In this document: positions 25,001-39,058 of the stretch, one piece after another
How the letters are laid out: every line of letters starts with the position of its first letter
How positions within the stretch are numbered: position 1 is the stretch's first letter
Source: Melanocharis versteri
Taxonomy: Eukaryota; Chordata; Aves; Passeriformes; Melanocharitidae
Assembly: GCA_013397845.1 (NCBI GenBank)
Contig: VZTG01000483.1
Coordinates: 496,001-560,000 of the forward strand
DNA: 64,000 nt
Reading direction: 5' to 3'
Translations under genes and position numbers: made by a program
Notes under the pieces: generated by a model
Seen by the model: only the letters and a program-made list of their open reading frames with translations
Told to the model about the DNA's origin: nothing
Database searches by the model: none

Positions 25001-26629
25001 ATGTTAACTGAGCCTTTCATGGTGTTGGTCCTGCTGGAACACACTCCCAGCAGTCACTGTGACAAGATCTTTACTTAGCACAGCCACTGCAGTTAACAGA
25101 TAGAACAAGAAAAATAAGAAAGAAATAAGAAGAAGACAGCTATAATAAAGTGTCTTGAAATACATAAAAATATTCCTTGTTTTTCACTTCCATGTTTGAA
25201 GGTGATTGCAGCAAGGATAAACTATCAAAATTTGGATTAAAACCACAAGAAAACCATGCATATTGCATTGTATTAAGGTAGAAATCAGAAGCTAATTTTA
25301 AAAATGATAAATTGAATCGCGTATTTCCAAAACACATTTGCTGCATTTTTATGTTACTGCTTTCAGATGTTACTGGTAGGCAGGAACACATAACCTCTGA
25401 AAGCTGACTCTAACAAACCTCTAGAGTAAACTGAATTATCTAAAACCCTAGAAGTACGTTACAAACTCTAAAGGCTCTATAACATAACCATATGTACTCA
25501 GTGCTATATATCCTTGAGCTTATACATTCCAATATAAGTAAACCAGCCTCCTTTGCACAGAGATAAGAAAACCAAGCTATGTAAAACAAAAACTACCAAC
25601 CATTCCACTCAAATCTATATTTAGCATTTGCTGCATAATGCTTTAATTGCTGAAACTGCCTCTACAAAAGCATTAAAAAATCACCAGAAAAAATGCCATT
25701 ATGAAGCACATTGAATGTTCAGAACAAACTTTGAAAAATATACTCATCAGTTCTGAATCACAAAGAAGTTCTGAAATAAGGATGAATCATCAACATTTTG
25801 TTTCCATCAGGTACATACACCCAATGTAAAAATTACAAAAATTACTGAAACCCTCTTGGAGCTCACCATCATGAACAAAACAGAATCTGTTGGGAGTTCA
25901 AATTTGTATGAACAGAGAGGAAGAGAAAACGTTGGAAGATTAGTTCCCTCTTTAAAAAGAGCAGGTAAGTTAGTAAATACAGTAACTTCCACTGAGCTGG
26001 CAAGTGAGCCAAGTTGGATAAGCAGATCCAGATATCAAGTTTGAGAGGCTGTGAATTGTGTTTCCTTATCTAATAAAGTCCCTTATTTTCCCTCGCTGTT
26101 TTTTTAGCATAATTTTTCATATGACTTTCAAATATAATTTTACATGAAGTATGTACAGGTACTCAAACTGGACCATATGGTAAAAGACTCTTTGCTAAAG
26201 ACTCATTTATTTAAAATACAAGTGAACAGTCACTGAAATGGATGTTTTTTGTAGAGTCCTGATCAACCATATCTTGAGCTGCAAGGATTTCTTACAGAAA
26301 TTCTTTTTGCTGTCCCAAATAGTGACTGCAATATAGGGTTTTACAGCCCCTGAAACTCAGCAACATCAAACATTTCCACAGCACAGGCCTCAGGCTGCAT
26401 GCTGCAGGTCCTCCCTGCCTGGTGATGATTCCATACAGAGCAGCACAGTATGGACTTACAAGTTCTGTGACTGGATTTACCAGGGGAAAAAGGGGCAGAT
26501 ACAGGAGTTATTAGTTCAGTGTTGAAGAGGACAAGGGCTCGAGTCCTCGTGGCACTGGTCTGTGGGGAAGCTCTGCTTGATACATATGCAGGGTTTAAAA
26601 ACCCACTTGCAAAGGCTTGAAAAGTAATT

Positions 26630-26871
26630 TCATAGAACCACAGAATCACAGAACAGTTTGGGTTGGAAGGGACTTTAAAGATCACCTAGTTCCAGCCCTC
26701 CTGCTGTGGGCAGGGACACCTTGCACCAGACCAGGTTGTTCAAAGCCCTGTCCAGCCTGGCCTCAAACACTGCCAGGGATGGGGCATCCACCACTTCCTA
26801 ATATCTAATCTAAAACTGCCTTCTGCCAATTTAAAGCCATCACCCTTTGTCCTATCAATTTGACTGACTGG
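26630..26871 (-). mobile_element. CR1 LINE fragment, internally deleted
   Basis: The plus strand reads catagaaccacagaatcacagaacagtttgggttggaagggac, then the typical antisense CR1 series (agttccagccctcctgc, accagaccaggttg, ccagggatggggcatccacca) and cctaatatctaatctaaaactgcc. The block normally between gcatccaccac and ttcctaatatc is missing, so the copy has an internal deletion of some tens of bases. It is well preserved otherwise. Confidence 0.93.
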
Positions 26872-27064
26872 ACCTCAGTAATGACTCCAATGATTGCATG
26901 AAGGATAAATAAGCACATTAGGACCATAGAACAAATTATTCAATTAATTGTGCAACTTAAATCATACAGTTTACCATCCCAGCAGAGGACAGTTTTGAAG
27001 GAATTCAGGGTAAGGTTTTCCCAAGCCCTCATCCCCCATATGGTGAGCTCTTTGCAAAATCTGT

Positions 27065-27079
27065 CAGAGAGAGAGAGAG
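27065..27079. repeat. (GA)n microsatellite, short
   Basis: Seven GA units. Confidence 0.9.
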
Positions 27080-28323
27080 TTCTCACAAATAACAAAAAGC
27101 CAGATTTCTGAATGTGCTCTTTCCCCACCCACACCCTTATCAGCTCTATTTTTAAATACAAAGCTAGCTCCATAGAATTTCCTGAGATTTGACAGTTGGT
27201 CACACTGTTACAGATTAAACAGGAGAGTGGCAGACTTGGCTGGACTTACTGCTCAGCACAGCAAAGAGGGAGACCTGCCCCCTGCGAGCATGTCACGGTG
27301 TCAGGAAGCAGCATTTGCTGGATGGCAGATGAGCGTGATGCAGGCCTGCCCCTGTTCAGGACACACAACACAAATCCTTTCATCATATTTCAGCTTTGAT
27401 GCAGGCACTGCCAACCTGCTCAACTACTGCAAATGAGTAGGCAACTCATTTACTGGCTTGCTTGTATCTGCAGAATAGCTGGCAAGTGCATCATCAGAGT
27501 TATTCATGACAATCCATGTGTGGGTGTGTGTTGAGGCTTTCAAAGAGATGGTGTAAAATATCTGTTCCTTCAGGCCTTCATGGTATAGAGCCTCTCCTCA
27601 AAATCTTTCACTCTTACTCTGCCTTGCACTTTCAGACAGCACTTCCAAACTCGTGGGAGTGAGTCCTGCTGTGGCCATTTCAAAGGTGATGAAAATTGAG
27701 CACGCAGCAGCCCACGATGGAGTTGGGGAGGGAGGCCAGGGCTCTCCGTTTTTAATGTTTCCCTGTTAGACAGTGCTAAATGTACTTACTACCAATAGAT
27801 TTGTTTATTCATAGCTCAGTGAACTGACGTTTTGATTAAAATTGATTTTGTTGTAACAGTGCTGTCACTATTATTAACCAGTTTCAATTCCTTTAAAAAT
27901 ATACAGGGAGAATCCAAGCAGTTCAGTTACCTCTCTGCTGTGCATGGATGTTAGAAAAAGTATCAAAGAATAGATAAAATTAAAAATGAATGCACTTTTT
28001 AGAAAATTACTGTTTTCTTAATACTATTAAATACTATTGTCTGAACCCTTTAATCCTACCCAGCTGGCTAATAGAGAAAGAACATTTTATTAGACTGGAG
28101 ATTTTTATTAAAGACAGCTTTAGTTTAGACAGGTTTTTCTGGCTGGCAGAGTATCAGCTTGCCTAGTGAAAACTGTTTTCCCTTGGAAAGAAGAGACGGG
28201 TATAGGATGTACCCAAGGAAAGACAATTCCTCTTGGCTGACCTAAGCAGAAGTATTGGCTTGGGTCTCTGAAAGGAGCTCTTTCTTACTGCTGGTAAGTT
28301 GTTCAGCAGCTCTGCAAATGGAC

Positions 28324-28432
28324 TGTTTTTTGGTTTGTGTTGTTTTTTGGGGTTGTTTTTTGGGGGGGCGGAATTAGTGTTTGTTTTTGGTTTTGTTTTT
28401 TTTTTTCCCGAAAGAAAAAAAAAGGGAAGTTG
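28324..28432. repeat. T/G-rich low-complexity tract with a poly-T/poly-A inverted repeat
   Basis: Alternating T and G runs, including G4 and G7, then T11-CCC-GAAAG-A9-GGG. The last part can fold back on itself (TTTTTTTTTCCC pairs with GGGAAAAAAAAA-type sequence in inverted order). No transposon ends are visible. Confidence 0.85.
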
Positions 28433-31400
28433 AAATTAGCAGCAAGATCATAACAGATTTTGGAACCTTAGTAGATGGTAATGAAGAGAGTCACGGGAAA
28501 TATAATAAAGAAGGTGATTTTCCACATCTGCAGAATAGGAATGATGGGAATTAAGAAGACAATTCTGACATAACATTAAACTTCCAGACCAAAATTAAGG
28601 CATAGTTAGTTTTTCAGAAATAAAAAACAGGCTCCTGGTAGGAGGTCTGAATTTTCATTTGCCTCTTGAACAGCATGAAGTGTGCTGTCAGTTCTCACTA
28701 AATAGCAACAGTCAAGTATAATGGTCTGGATGCTACACAGAAACATACATATATATATACCATGAAGAAGTAGGAATCTGACACTATCAGGTTTTAGAGT
28801 TTTCATATTCTCTTCAAAAACTCTTCAGTTCAGAAACTGTTCCAACTTTTTTTGATGTAAAAGTTTTAGGCAGAAAATAAGTAGATTGATAACTCTTTTC
28901 TTGCTTGCTTTCATGAAGTCTGGGCAGTCGGTAGAAAGACAGAAAGAAAGGAGAAAATGAGAAAAAGAATGAGAAGAAAGCTCTGAAAACCTGCAGATTT
29001 GGAGAGAAAATTTCTTCATCTTGGAGAGGGTAGGAGGGAAGTTTGGAGAGTAACATTATACTAATTCCTCTTTGGAATAATTTATAGAATTGGATATGCA
29101 GATAATTCACATACATAGAACTGTAAGCAGAATTGGCCTGGAGACCACACAACCGAGCAGACTGCAGAGCCTCCAGAAGGCTCAGCTGTTCCTGTCCTTC
29201 AGGACACATCCTTGCTCAGTGCTTTGCAGCTTGCTTACGAGCCGAGGTCTTTTTTGTCACAGTAAACAAAGAGAAATTCAAACCAAGCAGCCAACCCTGC
29301 TCACTATCTATACATAGGGATTTCTGAGAGAGATGAAAAACAATCCCAGCTAGTCTGAAAGCAAAAGGACATTGCTTAAAGACAGTTATTTCCTTCCTTC
29401 AATTTGCATTGTCCTTACTCTTGCTTCTATATGGGTCATTGTTAAATGAGAGAAAGATAAAATAGAAAGCCATGGAAAAAACATAATGGACATGTTCCCT
29501 TCTGGGCATTAATATAAACAATCAAGCAGCTACTTCAGTTACCTTTTTCGTGATCTGTCCTTATTCCTGTTAGGAAGGCTTGCAATTCAATTTACAGAGT
29601 CCCCCTCTATAGTGAAACAGTGTTCAAGCACAACTATGCATTTCCAAGTGGCAAGATAACAACCACATGTTAACAATTTCCTTCTCAAGACCGAAATGCT
29701 GCAAGTGAAAAATCATGCCTTGGCTTTCTGCCTGCTTCTGTCTGGCTTAATTAGCTGATCACACCAACAATCTCAGCTAAAATGATTCTCAGTAAAAGGG
29801 TAGGGGGGAACTGCTTGAGCAGAACTGGGTGAAGCTTTACACTGAGTTACTACCCTAGCAAGATCCAAGAAGAAAGGATGAAGGACTTTGGCTCAGCACC
29901 TTCCTTATCCAGACAGAATTTGAATTTTTGGAGACTGAAAGCAGGATTTTGAATACAAGCCTGATGCCTCCTGAAACTGCAATAACTTCAGCTACACAAG
30001 TCCAAACGTTGGTTTTGGGGGGTTGTTCAGGTCACTGTAGAGAAAGAGAACCACTGTAAAACTGAGAGCAGATCTTTATCACTATCTCCCAAAGTGCTTT
30101 GGATTTAGAATCACTTTGTAGCAGTCAAAATTACGTTGAAGAGGAAGAATCATAAACATTTGCTCCATTGTCTTAGCTTTTTTTTTCCCAGTGACTGAGA
30201 GCTGCCAGCTCAGTCATAAAAGATGATATTTTCCCTACCTTGTTACTACTTGGTGGTAGCACTACACAGCAAGGTAGCCCCACTTCTGTAGTATATTCAC
30301 CAGCACAGAACAAATCATGTTTCTGTGCTCTTTCTGGAGGACTGTACAAAATAAAGTTTTCCATGGTAATCAAGTCAAACTGACGTGTCCCCATTTCCTA
30401 ATGCAACCCTGAAAGTGCTGAACAGCACTAAAACAAACACTTATTAGCATTTATGGTTTAAAGACACTTAAAACAAAGATCCCAAAGTCCTTACAAAAAC
30501 AAACTGCACTTCTCAACAACCTTGCAGGAATTTTACAGTGTCCATCACAAAGATTTTCTAGCTACAGATTATTTTTAGTTCGTTTCAACTCAGTAAGCTA
30601 AGGCATACAGACTGAAAGTGCATCCAATTAGCATAGTCAGTTTAAATAGTTTGATTTTTTTTTCACAATTTGAGATATGATGCATAGATCTTCGGTGAAG
30701 ACATGATGGTTTATTCACATCATCCCACAGATGAAGAGAGTCCCATGTGTTTATTCGGTGCAGGGCTGGTTTACTTCAGCAGACTTGTGCATATTAGCAA
30801 ACTGAAAAGGAATGCAGCAGCCCATCTCCTATAAACACCATTTGGCTATTTAAGCCTACACTGCACTAGAAATAGAATTATATCTCACAAACACCACCAA
30901 ATGCCAGAGTATATAATTTATTCACTGCACGCTATATTATTTTCAAATCAGATTTTATCTGTCCCTTACTATATTAAGCTGGGGAAATATTCTCATACAC
31001 ATGGAACACTTCTGCACTGAGGAATTAGACCACTTTGAAATCACTTTACAGGCTGTGCATTGAAGGTCAATCTACAAGGCAGATTCAGATTTTGATTTGG
31101 ATCTTGATCCTGGTTCAGTGACTGAGCTCAGACATGTTCCCCAGCATTTGTTTTTCACATTGCCTTTCACTAAGACTTTGCTGGCTCTGCTTTCCTTTGT
31201 CCTATACCATCTTCTGTTGCCATCCCTCATATCTCCTGCTTGCCTAAACACAGGCCCTGGAATGCTGTCTTCTCCAAGCTAAGAACAAGCATCTCCAGTA
31301 TCTCTTAACATTCCCGCAAACACTGTTCATCCAGGTGAAGACCGTGCAGTCAGGTCTGTAGTCTGCAAACCATCCTACAAATGCTGCCTTCTTTTGGCCA

Positions 31401-34400
31401 AGTAAGGACCATAATCCGTTTTAGTGCCTCAACGTGTAAAGATGATTCAAATTTTTAAAAAAGGTTACATTTGATGCAGGCAGATAATGAAGCCTTAGGA
31501 TACAACCCTGTCTAATCAATCTATTTCAAATTGGGAGTTTGAAACACACTTTGGACTGTACAGTTTTGCACTCAGAGGATATGCTCTGATCTTTTATGCC
31601 TCCTCCTTTAGTTAAGCTAGGTTTTCACACCGACAGCAGAGCTATTGTGTGCATGACATTTACTGCTGGAAATGGATGCTGTGTCTTGGCAATGAATGGA
31701 AAATCTGAGCATTAGCAATGAAAAGATATCTTCAGAGTGTTCCTTGGTCTCTTGTTAGTCATTCAACGTAGAGGAATTCAGCACAGAGGAAATACGCTGG
31801 GTGAATGTCAGTGTTCCCAGCTCTGCCTGAAGAAAGAAAAATCCTGCCATAAAACAGAGTATGGGTACTGAGCACGACGGGCTCCAGATTTTCAGTACAC
31901 ACCAATGAAAACCTTCCTGACAGCAGAGTTCCAGCAACCCAGCTGGGGTTTATTTGGGAAACGTGCAGTTTTCCACATAGGAAAGTAAATTGGGATGCTT
32001 GTTTTCAGTGTGTATGGGAAAAATCTAATTGCTCTGACTAATTTGTATTTAGATGCAGCTTTATAGCCTGAAGCAAGAAGACACAGTCAACTGGATGGAA
32101 AGTATAGTGTCATCTGAACCATAAGTTCCCCATTTTTTATAACCTCCCTTGAGAATGGTGTCTGAGCTCTGTGTCTGACCAGATTCCCAGGAGGCAACAC
32201 AAGCTCTTTGTACAGGTACGGCTCTAAGGCTTTGCATTCACTCGCTATTTCACCAGGTTTCTATCACTTACTACACCTGAGTATGCTTTTCTATCTGGAT
32301 CAGTCTCCTCTGCTGAGACAGCAAACCCTTTCCCAGCTGAAGACCATTCCCACCATGCACCATTTTAAAAAGTAACTCACAGCCTGGGTCACATCCCGAA
32401 TGCTGTGTTTGTGCCTGGCTGCTGTGTGCACAGACTGGCACCGTGAGGGGATGGAACCAGCTCCAAGCTCTGCCTGCCACGGACTCCCTCTGGATCTGAC
32501 GCGTGCGCAGGGGTCCACAGCTTTTTTCCTTGCAGCGGCTTTGTAGGTAATGATCTGAGGATGTACAGGATAAGCCACAGAACCTATGTAATTTAAAACT
32601 AACCTGGGTTAGTTTTACTCACAAAAGCATGTAATAGACTGGATTTCTAATCTAGAATCTGTATGTCTTTCAGGCTAGAGCCAAATAAAAAGAAAGAGCT
32701 TAGACAAGGGACAAGATGGTTGTTGTAATCTCCCTGCCCTAAGCAATGCCATGAGGATGATGCTCTTCTGACTGATGTGTTGTGTAATGATCTTTTGCAT
32801 ATAATTCTTCATGCAATTAGACTGAAAGCTGCTGTCTAAAAGACATGTTGAGCATTTATGCTCTATATTTTCTCAATTTATTCATATTGAAAAATAGGGA
32901 ATATATCCAGACAGTCAAGGTGACATTCAAAGTTGCTCTTTTTGCAGTACCATCCGTTATAAAGGTTACTTACAGCAGCTGTATTTAACTTCGTGCTGGC
33001 AACATAGATTAAAAAAGAACCTACATTTCAGTTGTTTACAGATTCTAAACAAAAGATAATTATTTGGCCACGGAAAAATGATCTAACTACATATCTAAAA
33101 CCTGCTTTCTTCAGAGTTTCAAGAACTCAGGGAAGGAGAGGGAGGAATTTAGTGAAAATTTTTTGCAGTTCATAAAGAAGACTAAACTTAAGCAGAAGCA
33201 ATCAATCAAGGATTTGACTTTCAGAAATTGTTATTTTAATTTATGTTAAGAAAGAATAAAAGTTTCTCTCTTTCTTTTATGTCATTATTACAGTATACCA
33301 TTACATATGGGCTTTTTGTTAGACAATTTTTTTCTGGTAAATTTTGATGAGGTATAACTTTGGCTCTTAAATGAAATATAATTGTTTAATATTTACGTTT
33401 TTTTCACAGAGTTTTGCTAAATAAGTTCTAGTAGTCACTGAACAGTGTGTTTACCGCACGATGCAGTTTTAAAACATGCACAAAACCAATTCTGCACACG
33501 AATGTTTCTGTGGGAGAGTTAAAGCTGTAGTCATTTGGCACCAGAGCAACAGTGTGTGAGCCACTTGGCAAGTTTTTATATTGGACAAGCAAGAAAATGT
33601 GGTTATTTTAAACAAGTAATTTAGGATAAATAAAATATTTACACAAGCCCAAATCTAATCAAGGTGCTTGCTTCATGAAGCATATTTACATGGGTGCTAG
33701 TATACTAAAAAAACCCCACAAAGGACACACATGAACATAAAACGAGACAAATGCATTTACAAATCACGTTACAGGTCAGTGAACAAAAGATGTCCTTGAC
33801 ACACAGTCACTGGTCTATAAAGAGAGATGTGTGTTTAATCTTAGCCTGATTTCCAATGGACAGATGGCATTATTTTGCAAATCCTGTGGTATCACAAGGC
33901 CTTACATCAGCATTGCCACATCTGTAAAGTAACAACACCCTAATAGGTAACAGATTCCAGACTTCGTGATTTTTACCCCTAGAACTCCCCAAAAGGATAC
34001 ATGGAGAAATTAATGGGAAGCCAGCACTGCTGCCTTTTTGGATGGTGCACTCCTGTTCACTTTGCTATCCATCAAGTGCAGCATGAATGGGCAATGCCGT
34101 GCAGCTCCCCAGGACACTGCAGGGAGGAGAGAGAACCATCAGAGAAAATTACATCAGCTGAGCTGCAGAGCATAAACGATAGCGCCAGCAGGGCCCAGTG
34201 CACCTTCCTTTATGCCATCATGATGCCATTTGATGGAAACCAGCTGCTCTGGTCACGTTCTTCACACTATACCCAGCCCTGCCACCAGAACACGCAGACA
34301 AGACCCAAGTGTCTGATGCTCTTATGCTTTATTTTGTTTTCAGTAATTTCATAGACTTATGTAGATTGACGTTCTTGTAATTAAAACAAAGAATCACTAT

Positions 34401-34858
34401 CAACAAATCTCTCAGACTTTTAAACAAAATTTAAACTGGTTTCCATAAGCTATGTCAGCATTGACAATACAGTATTAAGCCTAGTAAAATAAGACTTAAA
34501 AAATGTATCTGCCCATTTCACAAGGAAGTACATCTGAATACATCTCTAATGGCACTCCATCTCTAGTTATTCAGAAACTTCCTGTCAAAAATGAATTCTC
34601 TTGGCTTGCATTACCAGAGGAATTGCTGCATACATGCCAAATCAACAAATCACTGAGTAATTCATAATGATGGGTTATCAAGTAACTGATAGAAAGTGTT
34701 GCATGTGTAGGAGGACTAGACTAATCTTAGAGAAGAGAGGAATAAATGTTCAACCTCCCATTCCTAGATCTGCATTATTAGTGCCCTTATTGATGCCTAG
34801 CATCAGCGGGATAACACTTTTTTATGTTGGAGTTTTTTTCTGAAGAAAATAAATCAGA

Positions 34859-35512
34859 TCAGTTTGGATATGGCCTTGTGCTCAGTTGAGAAAGTTGAGT
34901 CCCTGGGTGTCCTAACAGATAACCTGTTCCCTGAGCTGCACAGGGTCCTGGGAAGCCCGGCTCCTGGCAAAGTCCCTGGCCCCAAACTTCCCCACAGCTG
35001 CCTCCCAGACTCATCTTCCAGGGGAAGAGTTGCCCGCTGTTCTGCCTGGATGCCCACTGGAGCGTGGGTGGGCTGGCAGCAGACTGAGCCAGCAGGCAGA
35101 GAGCCGCATCACGAGTAAAGTCAGCTCTGAGCCAGGCTGCCTCCTCACTTGCTTCTTTGCTCAACTTGAAAGCAAAATGGACATCTTGCTGTGGAAAACC
35201 TCGATGCCAGTGCATCAAGCGATCTCCTGCTGGAGAGCCCTGCCAGGAAGCACCCCAGCAACACTCCTGCTGCCTGGCAGAGCCACTGTGGCATAGAAAG
35301 GTGTCCAGCCAAAAGAGGGACAAGCTTTACCCTTGGAGCAGCGGGCTTCTTGATGGGAGTCATACTGCTCCTGGGCCAGGAAATGCCTGGGAACAATGTT
35401 CTTTCCTCCTTAGACTGCACAGCTGCACCTTGTCTTCCAAACTGGTCTGGCTCAAAAAGTGATTGTCACACTAAATTCTCCCAGAAGGAGGAGTTGCTTT
35501 TTTTTTTTTTTT
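34859..35512. other. GC-richer noncoding block with overlapping open frames
   Basis: Compared with its surroundings this block is GC-rich, and frames stay open on both strands, the longest being minus 34859-35323 (154 codons). The residues (Trp-, Gly- and Cys-rich, no motif) and the simultaneous opening of several frames point to composition rather than coding. A T15 run at about 35499-35512 closes it. It could be an old unrecognised repeat. Confidence 0.3.
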
Positions 35513-36208
35513 AATTTGTAGTGAGACAGCAAAACATACAAACAAAAGAGATTTCACAAAAATACTTCTATGATTGTTTCTCTGGAGCACCCACAAAAGC
35601 TGTTGTGTTTGGCAATGAATTTAACAGTCATTTGTGTTGTTCAACTCTTCACCTTTAAATAACACTCCTAAATACTCCTGTACTGTTTTATCTGCCTGTT
35701 CCATGATGCTTCTGCAGGAAAAATTACCTCATATATTTGCACCTCCCATATTTGCACACTGTAAAGTTCATCATTAGAAAATAAACAGGAAAAACCACTC
35801 CTTTGAATTTTGCACAGCCTAAAGCATCTCTCAAAACAAGACCGCTGAACAAAACCTTCCTGTCATTTTATTTTTTATTTCCGGGGCCAGGTTTGGAGCA
35901 TGTTTTGTACATGGATCAGTAAGGAGCCCCAGTGCAGGAAGTGGAGAAAAGCAGGAGCTGCAGTCTGCTCAGTAGTGGTAAGTCTCTGTAGGTCCAATCT
36001 AGAGAAAGCCACGCAGGAATCCCAAGAAAGAGATGTTTTACATGGACTACTTGTCTATTGCACCGATAGCTTTCTGATTTCTTTTCCGTCTTCTACAGTT
36101 TACATCATTCCTCTTAGTACTGAATAAAAATCAGGCTTAGGATCAAAATCCCAAGACTTCCGTGAAAGTTTTGACACAGACCTGCATATCTCTTGTGAAG
36201 CCAAATGT

Positions 36209-36230
36209 GATTTCTATGATTCTATGATTT
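36209..36230 (+). mobile_element. CR1 3' terminal tail only
   Basis: The sequence gatttctatgattctatgat is the 3' octamer tail of a plus-strand CR1. No further CR1 body is recognisable upstream, so this is a very short insertion or a chance match. Confidence 0.4.
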
Positions 36231-38140
36231 TTATTCTTTGTTCAATTCTCACCTTTTACTGCGTTCTTCATAAGCAATTATACAGAAGTGCAGGATTTGT
36301 TTTACACCTCAAATCAAATTTCATTCTCAGCTGCTTCAGAAGAGGAACAGACCACTTGTGTTGAAAGTCATCTCCTCCTGCTGCCTTTGCTTCCCCAGCA
36401 TCATTGATGGCACATTTATATCCTGAAGCAAAGGGCCCTGCCAGTTCTTCTGTGTGATCTGAGGTGGTGAAAGAGCTCTGTTATCCAATTGCCAAAAAAA
36501 CCCAAGCCAGCAAACCCAGGGATCAACACTAGCTCAAAAGGAACTTAACAAACCAGGCTCCTGTGGAGAGCTGCTCCTCCTCCAAAGGATTTATGGCTTT
36601 CTCTTGCAGATCACAAAAATATATAATGGATCAAGAAGATAACCACAACTATAAAGAGAACAAGTATGTACTCTTACATCGTATTCTAAAATGTCCTACA
36701 TACAAAACTATTTACTGCACCCCACATGAAACATTCACCAGTTTTATACACTGTTGTAGAAACACAAGAAAACATTTTTATATTTTTTATATTAAACAGT
36801 GTTAAAGTTTTCACTTTTTGTCCTATAGCTAGTATTTTATGGGTTTGCATGCTGAGTCTCTTATTTAAAATTATTCTGTGCAAGTTGCTGACAAGTGTAT
36901 AATGTCTGCACAGTGGAAACAAAGCATTTAAAATCATGGGGCCATATTCTGCACACACTTACTCTACTGTAAATCCCAAGTAACTCTGCTGACCTCACTG
37001 GATTTAAACTGGATTTATAATTAAATTCAGAAATTGTCCCATACTTCCACTGATTATGCTTCCAAGTCAGTTACTTATGACCTTTCCTGAGTACAAAGAC
37101 ATTTTACACAGTGTTACATAAGTGTCTTGCTAGATACAGTATGACTTCAGTTAAAAAACAATGATGGCAACAATTACAGTTTCTCCTTCTTCAATCTTCT
37201 TTAGTACTGCTGGAACTAGAAAAAAAATACTACATTTTTTTGAAAGCTCTACAATATTGTTTTCACTTCTGATCCTGTTCTCTGGCTCAAAGAAACACAA
37301 AAGGTACATCTAGAAGCAACTTACTTGGTGACATAGTTAATCCTCTGCAAAATATCGTGATTTTTTTTTTTAATTTAACATTATTTTCTTCAGCATCCTC
37401 TCAAACGTCCCGAAGAATACAGCTTCTAGCACTTCTCAGGAAACTAGTCTACAGTCTCACCAGGATCTCAGTATGCTGACCTGGGGAGTGTGAAATAACA
37501 GCCCAGTCCAGGGCAGTATCTTTCTCTTAGTAGTAAAAAACATAGGGATGGAGTAAGACAAACCCCAAACCCTAAACCAAGATCAAGCCCTTGAGACCTA
37601 CCTGAGACAATACTATCAATACAACCTCTGGAATTTTATTGCTTTGCACTGCCCCACGTTTTCCCTCTGGAAAGCACTCTCCATAGCCTCTGTCATGGAG
37701 CACTGGATCCATCTCGTAGCTTCACTAGGTGATGTTAGACCCATCAAACATTTCTAACAGGATAGACGGGCCCATGAAACCTGGCTGATTTTTGACACCA
37801 CACCTGCACAACTCATCCACAGCTGGGAGCAGTTCTGATGTGGAGTTTTGCAGTATCAGTGTGATCGTGCTGGGTGGTGCATTCAAGCAGAGGTTGCACA
37901 GCACGAGGTTTGCAGCACGAATATAGAGAGTGGAGACCAGAAAGATCATTAATTCATACATGTAAATACATGCTGCACATTCTGACTCTCTTCTTTTCTT
38001 TCTGGTCAGTTATTGGTAACAATTTTTCAATCTGCATGAAATATATTTTGAACTTGGGAAGTCTTTTTGGCCACTTGGAAAAGGAACTACTCCCTGTGTT
38101 ACATTTCCATTCATGCTACTGATCAAGTTGGACTCGTCAG

Positions 38141-38235
38141 AATCACAGAATAATCTGTGTTGGAAGGGACCCTCAAAGATCATTTAGCCCCACTCCCAGC
38201 CCTACACAGCATCAATCACAAGCCCTTTCAGTCTT
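38141..38235 (-). mobile_element. CR1 LINE 3' fragment
   Basis: The plus strand reads aatcacagaataatctgtgttggaagggaccctcaaagatcat, the antisense CR1 3' end. Similarity fades after the ccctacacagc region. Confidence 0.8.
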
Positions 38236-38976
38236 TTTCCATGGCAAAATAAATTCCTGCTGCCACAAGCACATGTGCATTACATACTGTGTGTTTTTAC
38301 CCCTTCACCTCAGCATTTACTTTTACCAAGTTATTTAATTTGGTCTCAGCATTTTTGCACTGCAGGAAGCTATTAACACATGAAACCTCCCTTTTCACAG
38401 ATATGATCTCCTAATTAAACACAGAGTTAATTATCTCTGCCTTTATAACAGTGATTAATTCCAACAAGTTAACCTTTATTTTCCTTCTATGTTCAATACA
38501 GGGAACTGCTTTGGGTGCTTGCTTATCCCACTAAAACCCTCTTCCTGAACACTGCCTCCAAGCAATGGCTCTCTATAAGTTTGAGGAAGGACAGACTGGT
38601 TGTCTCCACAGAAGCTTTCTTGGCTCTCTAGCTCTGCAAGCCCTCCGAATCCAGGAGCTTGGGCCAAACAGAGAATAGGCTGAAGAAAGATGCTTCCTAT
38701 CTTGGCTTCACAGTTACTTCTTCAAGTCCTGGCAATGTCAGCCCAAAGTTCCCTGACACACAAGAAGCAAGAAGGGCTTAGGAAACATAAATGGCAGATT
38801 CCTCCAGCCAAAACACAAACTACTGCTTTGAACACTGGTGGAAGAATTGTGTCTCACATGTGACAGGTGCCCTGAATGTGAGTTCAGAAAGACCTGGAAC
38901 TTGGCCTCTGTGTGTCTCCACTTGAGAGCTGCCACAGCTCACCTGACAGGGTGCCTACAATGACACAACCAGTTCA

Positions 38977-39058
38977 GAACCACAGAATCATTTCGGTTGG
39001 AAAAGACCTTTAAAATCATCAAGCACCACAGTAAACCTAACATTGCCAAGACCACCAA
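38977..39058 (-). mobile_element. CR1 LINE 3' fragment
   Basis: The plus strand reads agaaccacagaatcatttcggttggaaaagacctttaaaatcatcaag, the antisense CR1 3' end of the aaaagacc subfamily. Short and diverged. Confidence 0.8.

Larger units (their letters stand above)
18786..26629. other. Intergenic, no gene seen
   Basis: AT-rich sequence upstream of CEP85L. It holds a CR1 end (20576-20632), a C-rich run (21057-21075), a (TG)n run (22053-22066) and a short 20 bp-period direct duplication of gctcaagttttta (22738-22770). Isolated donor-like GTAAGT sites occur (for example 25965, plus) without partner exons I could define. Confidence 0.7.
26872..34858. other. Intergenic, no gene seen
   Basis: AT-rich noncoding sequence. 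It contains a T/G-rich low-complexity tract (28324-28432), a short (TA)n run near 28748-28758 and scattered chance frames shorter than 135 codons. A good donor-like site lies at 28294 (CTG|GTAAGT), without a definable exon. Confidence 0.7.

Noticed and set aside
37556..37580. Telomere-like aaaccccaaaccctaaacc
   Set aside because: Imperfect, about 20 bases, not TTAGGG repeats; no interstitial telomere array.
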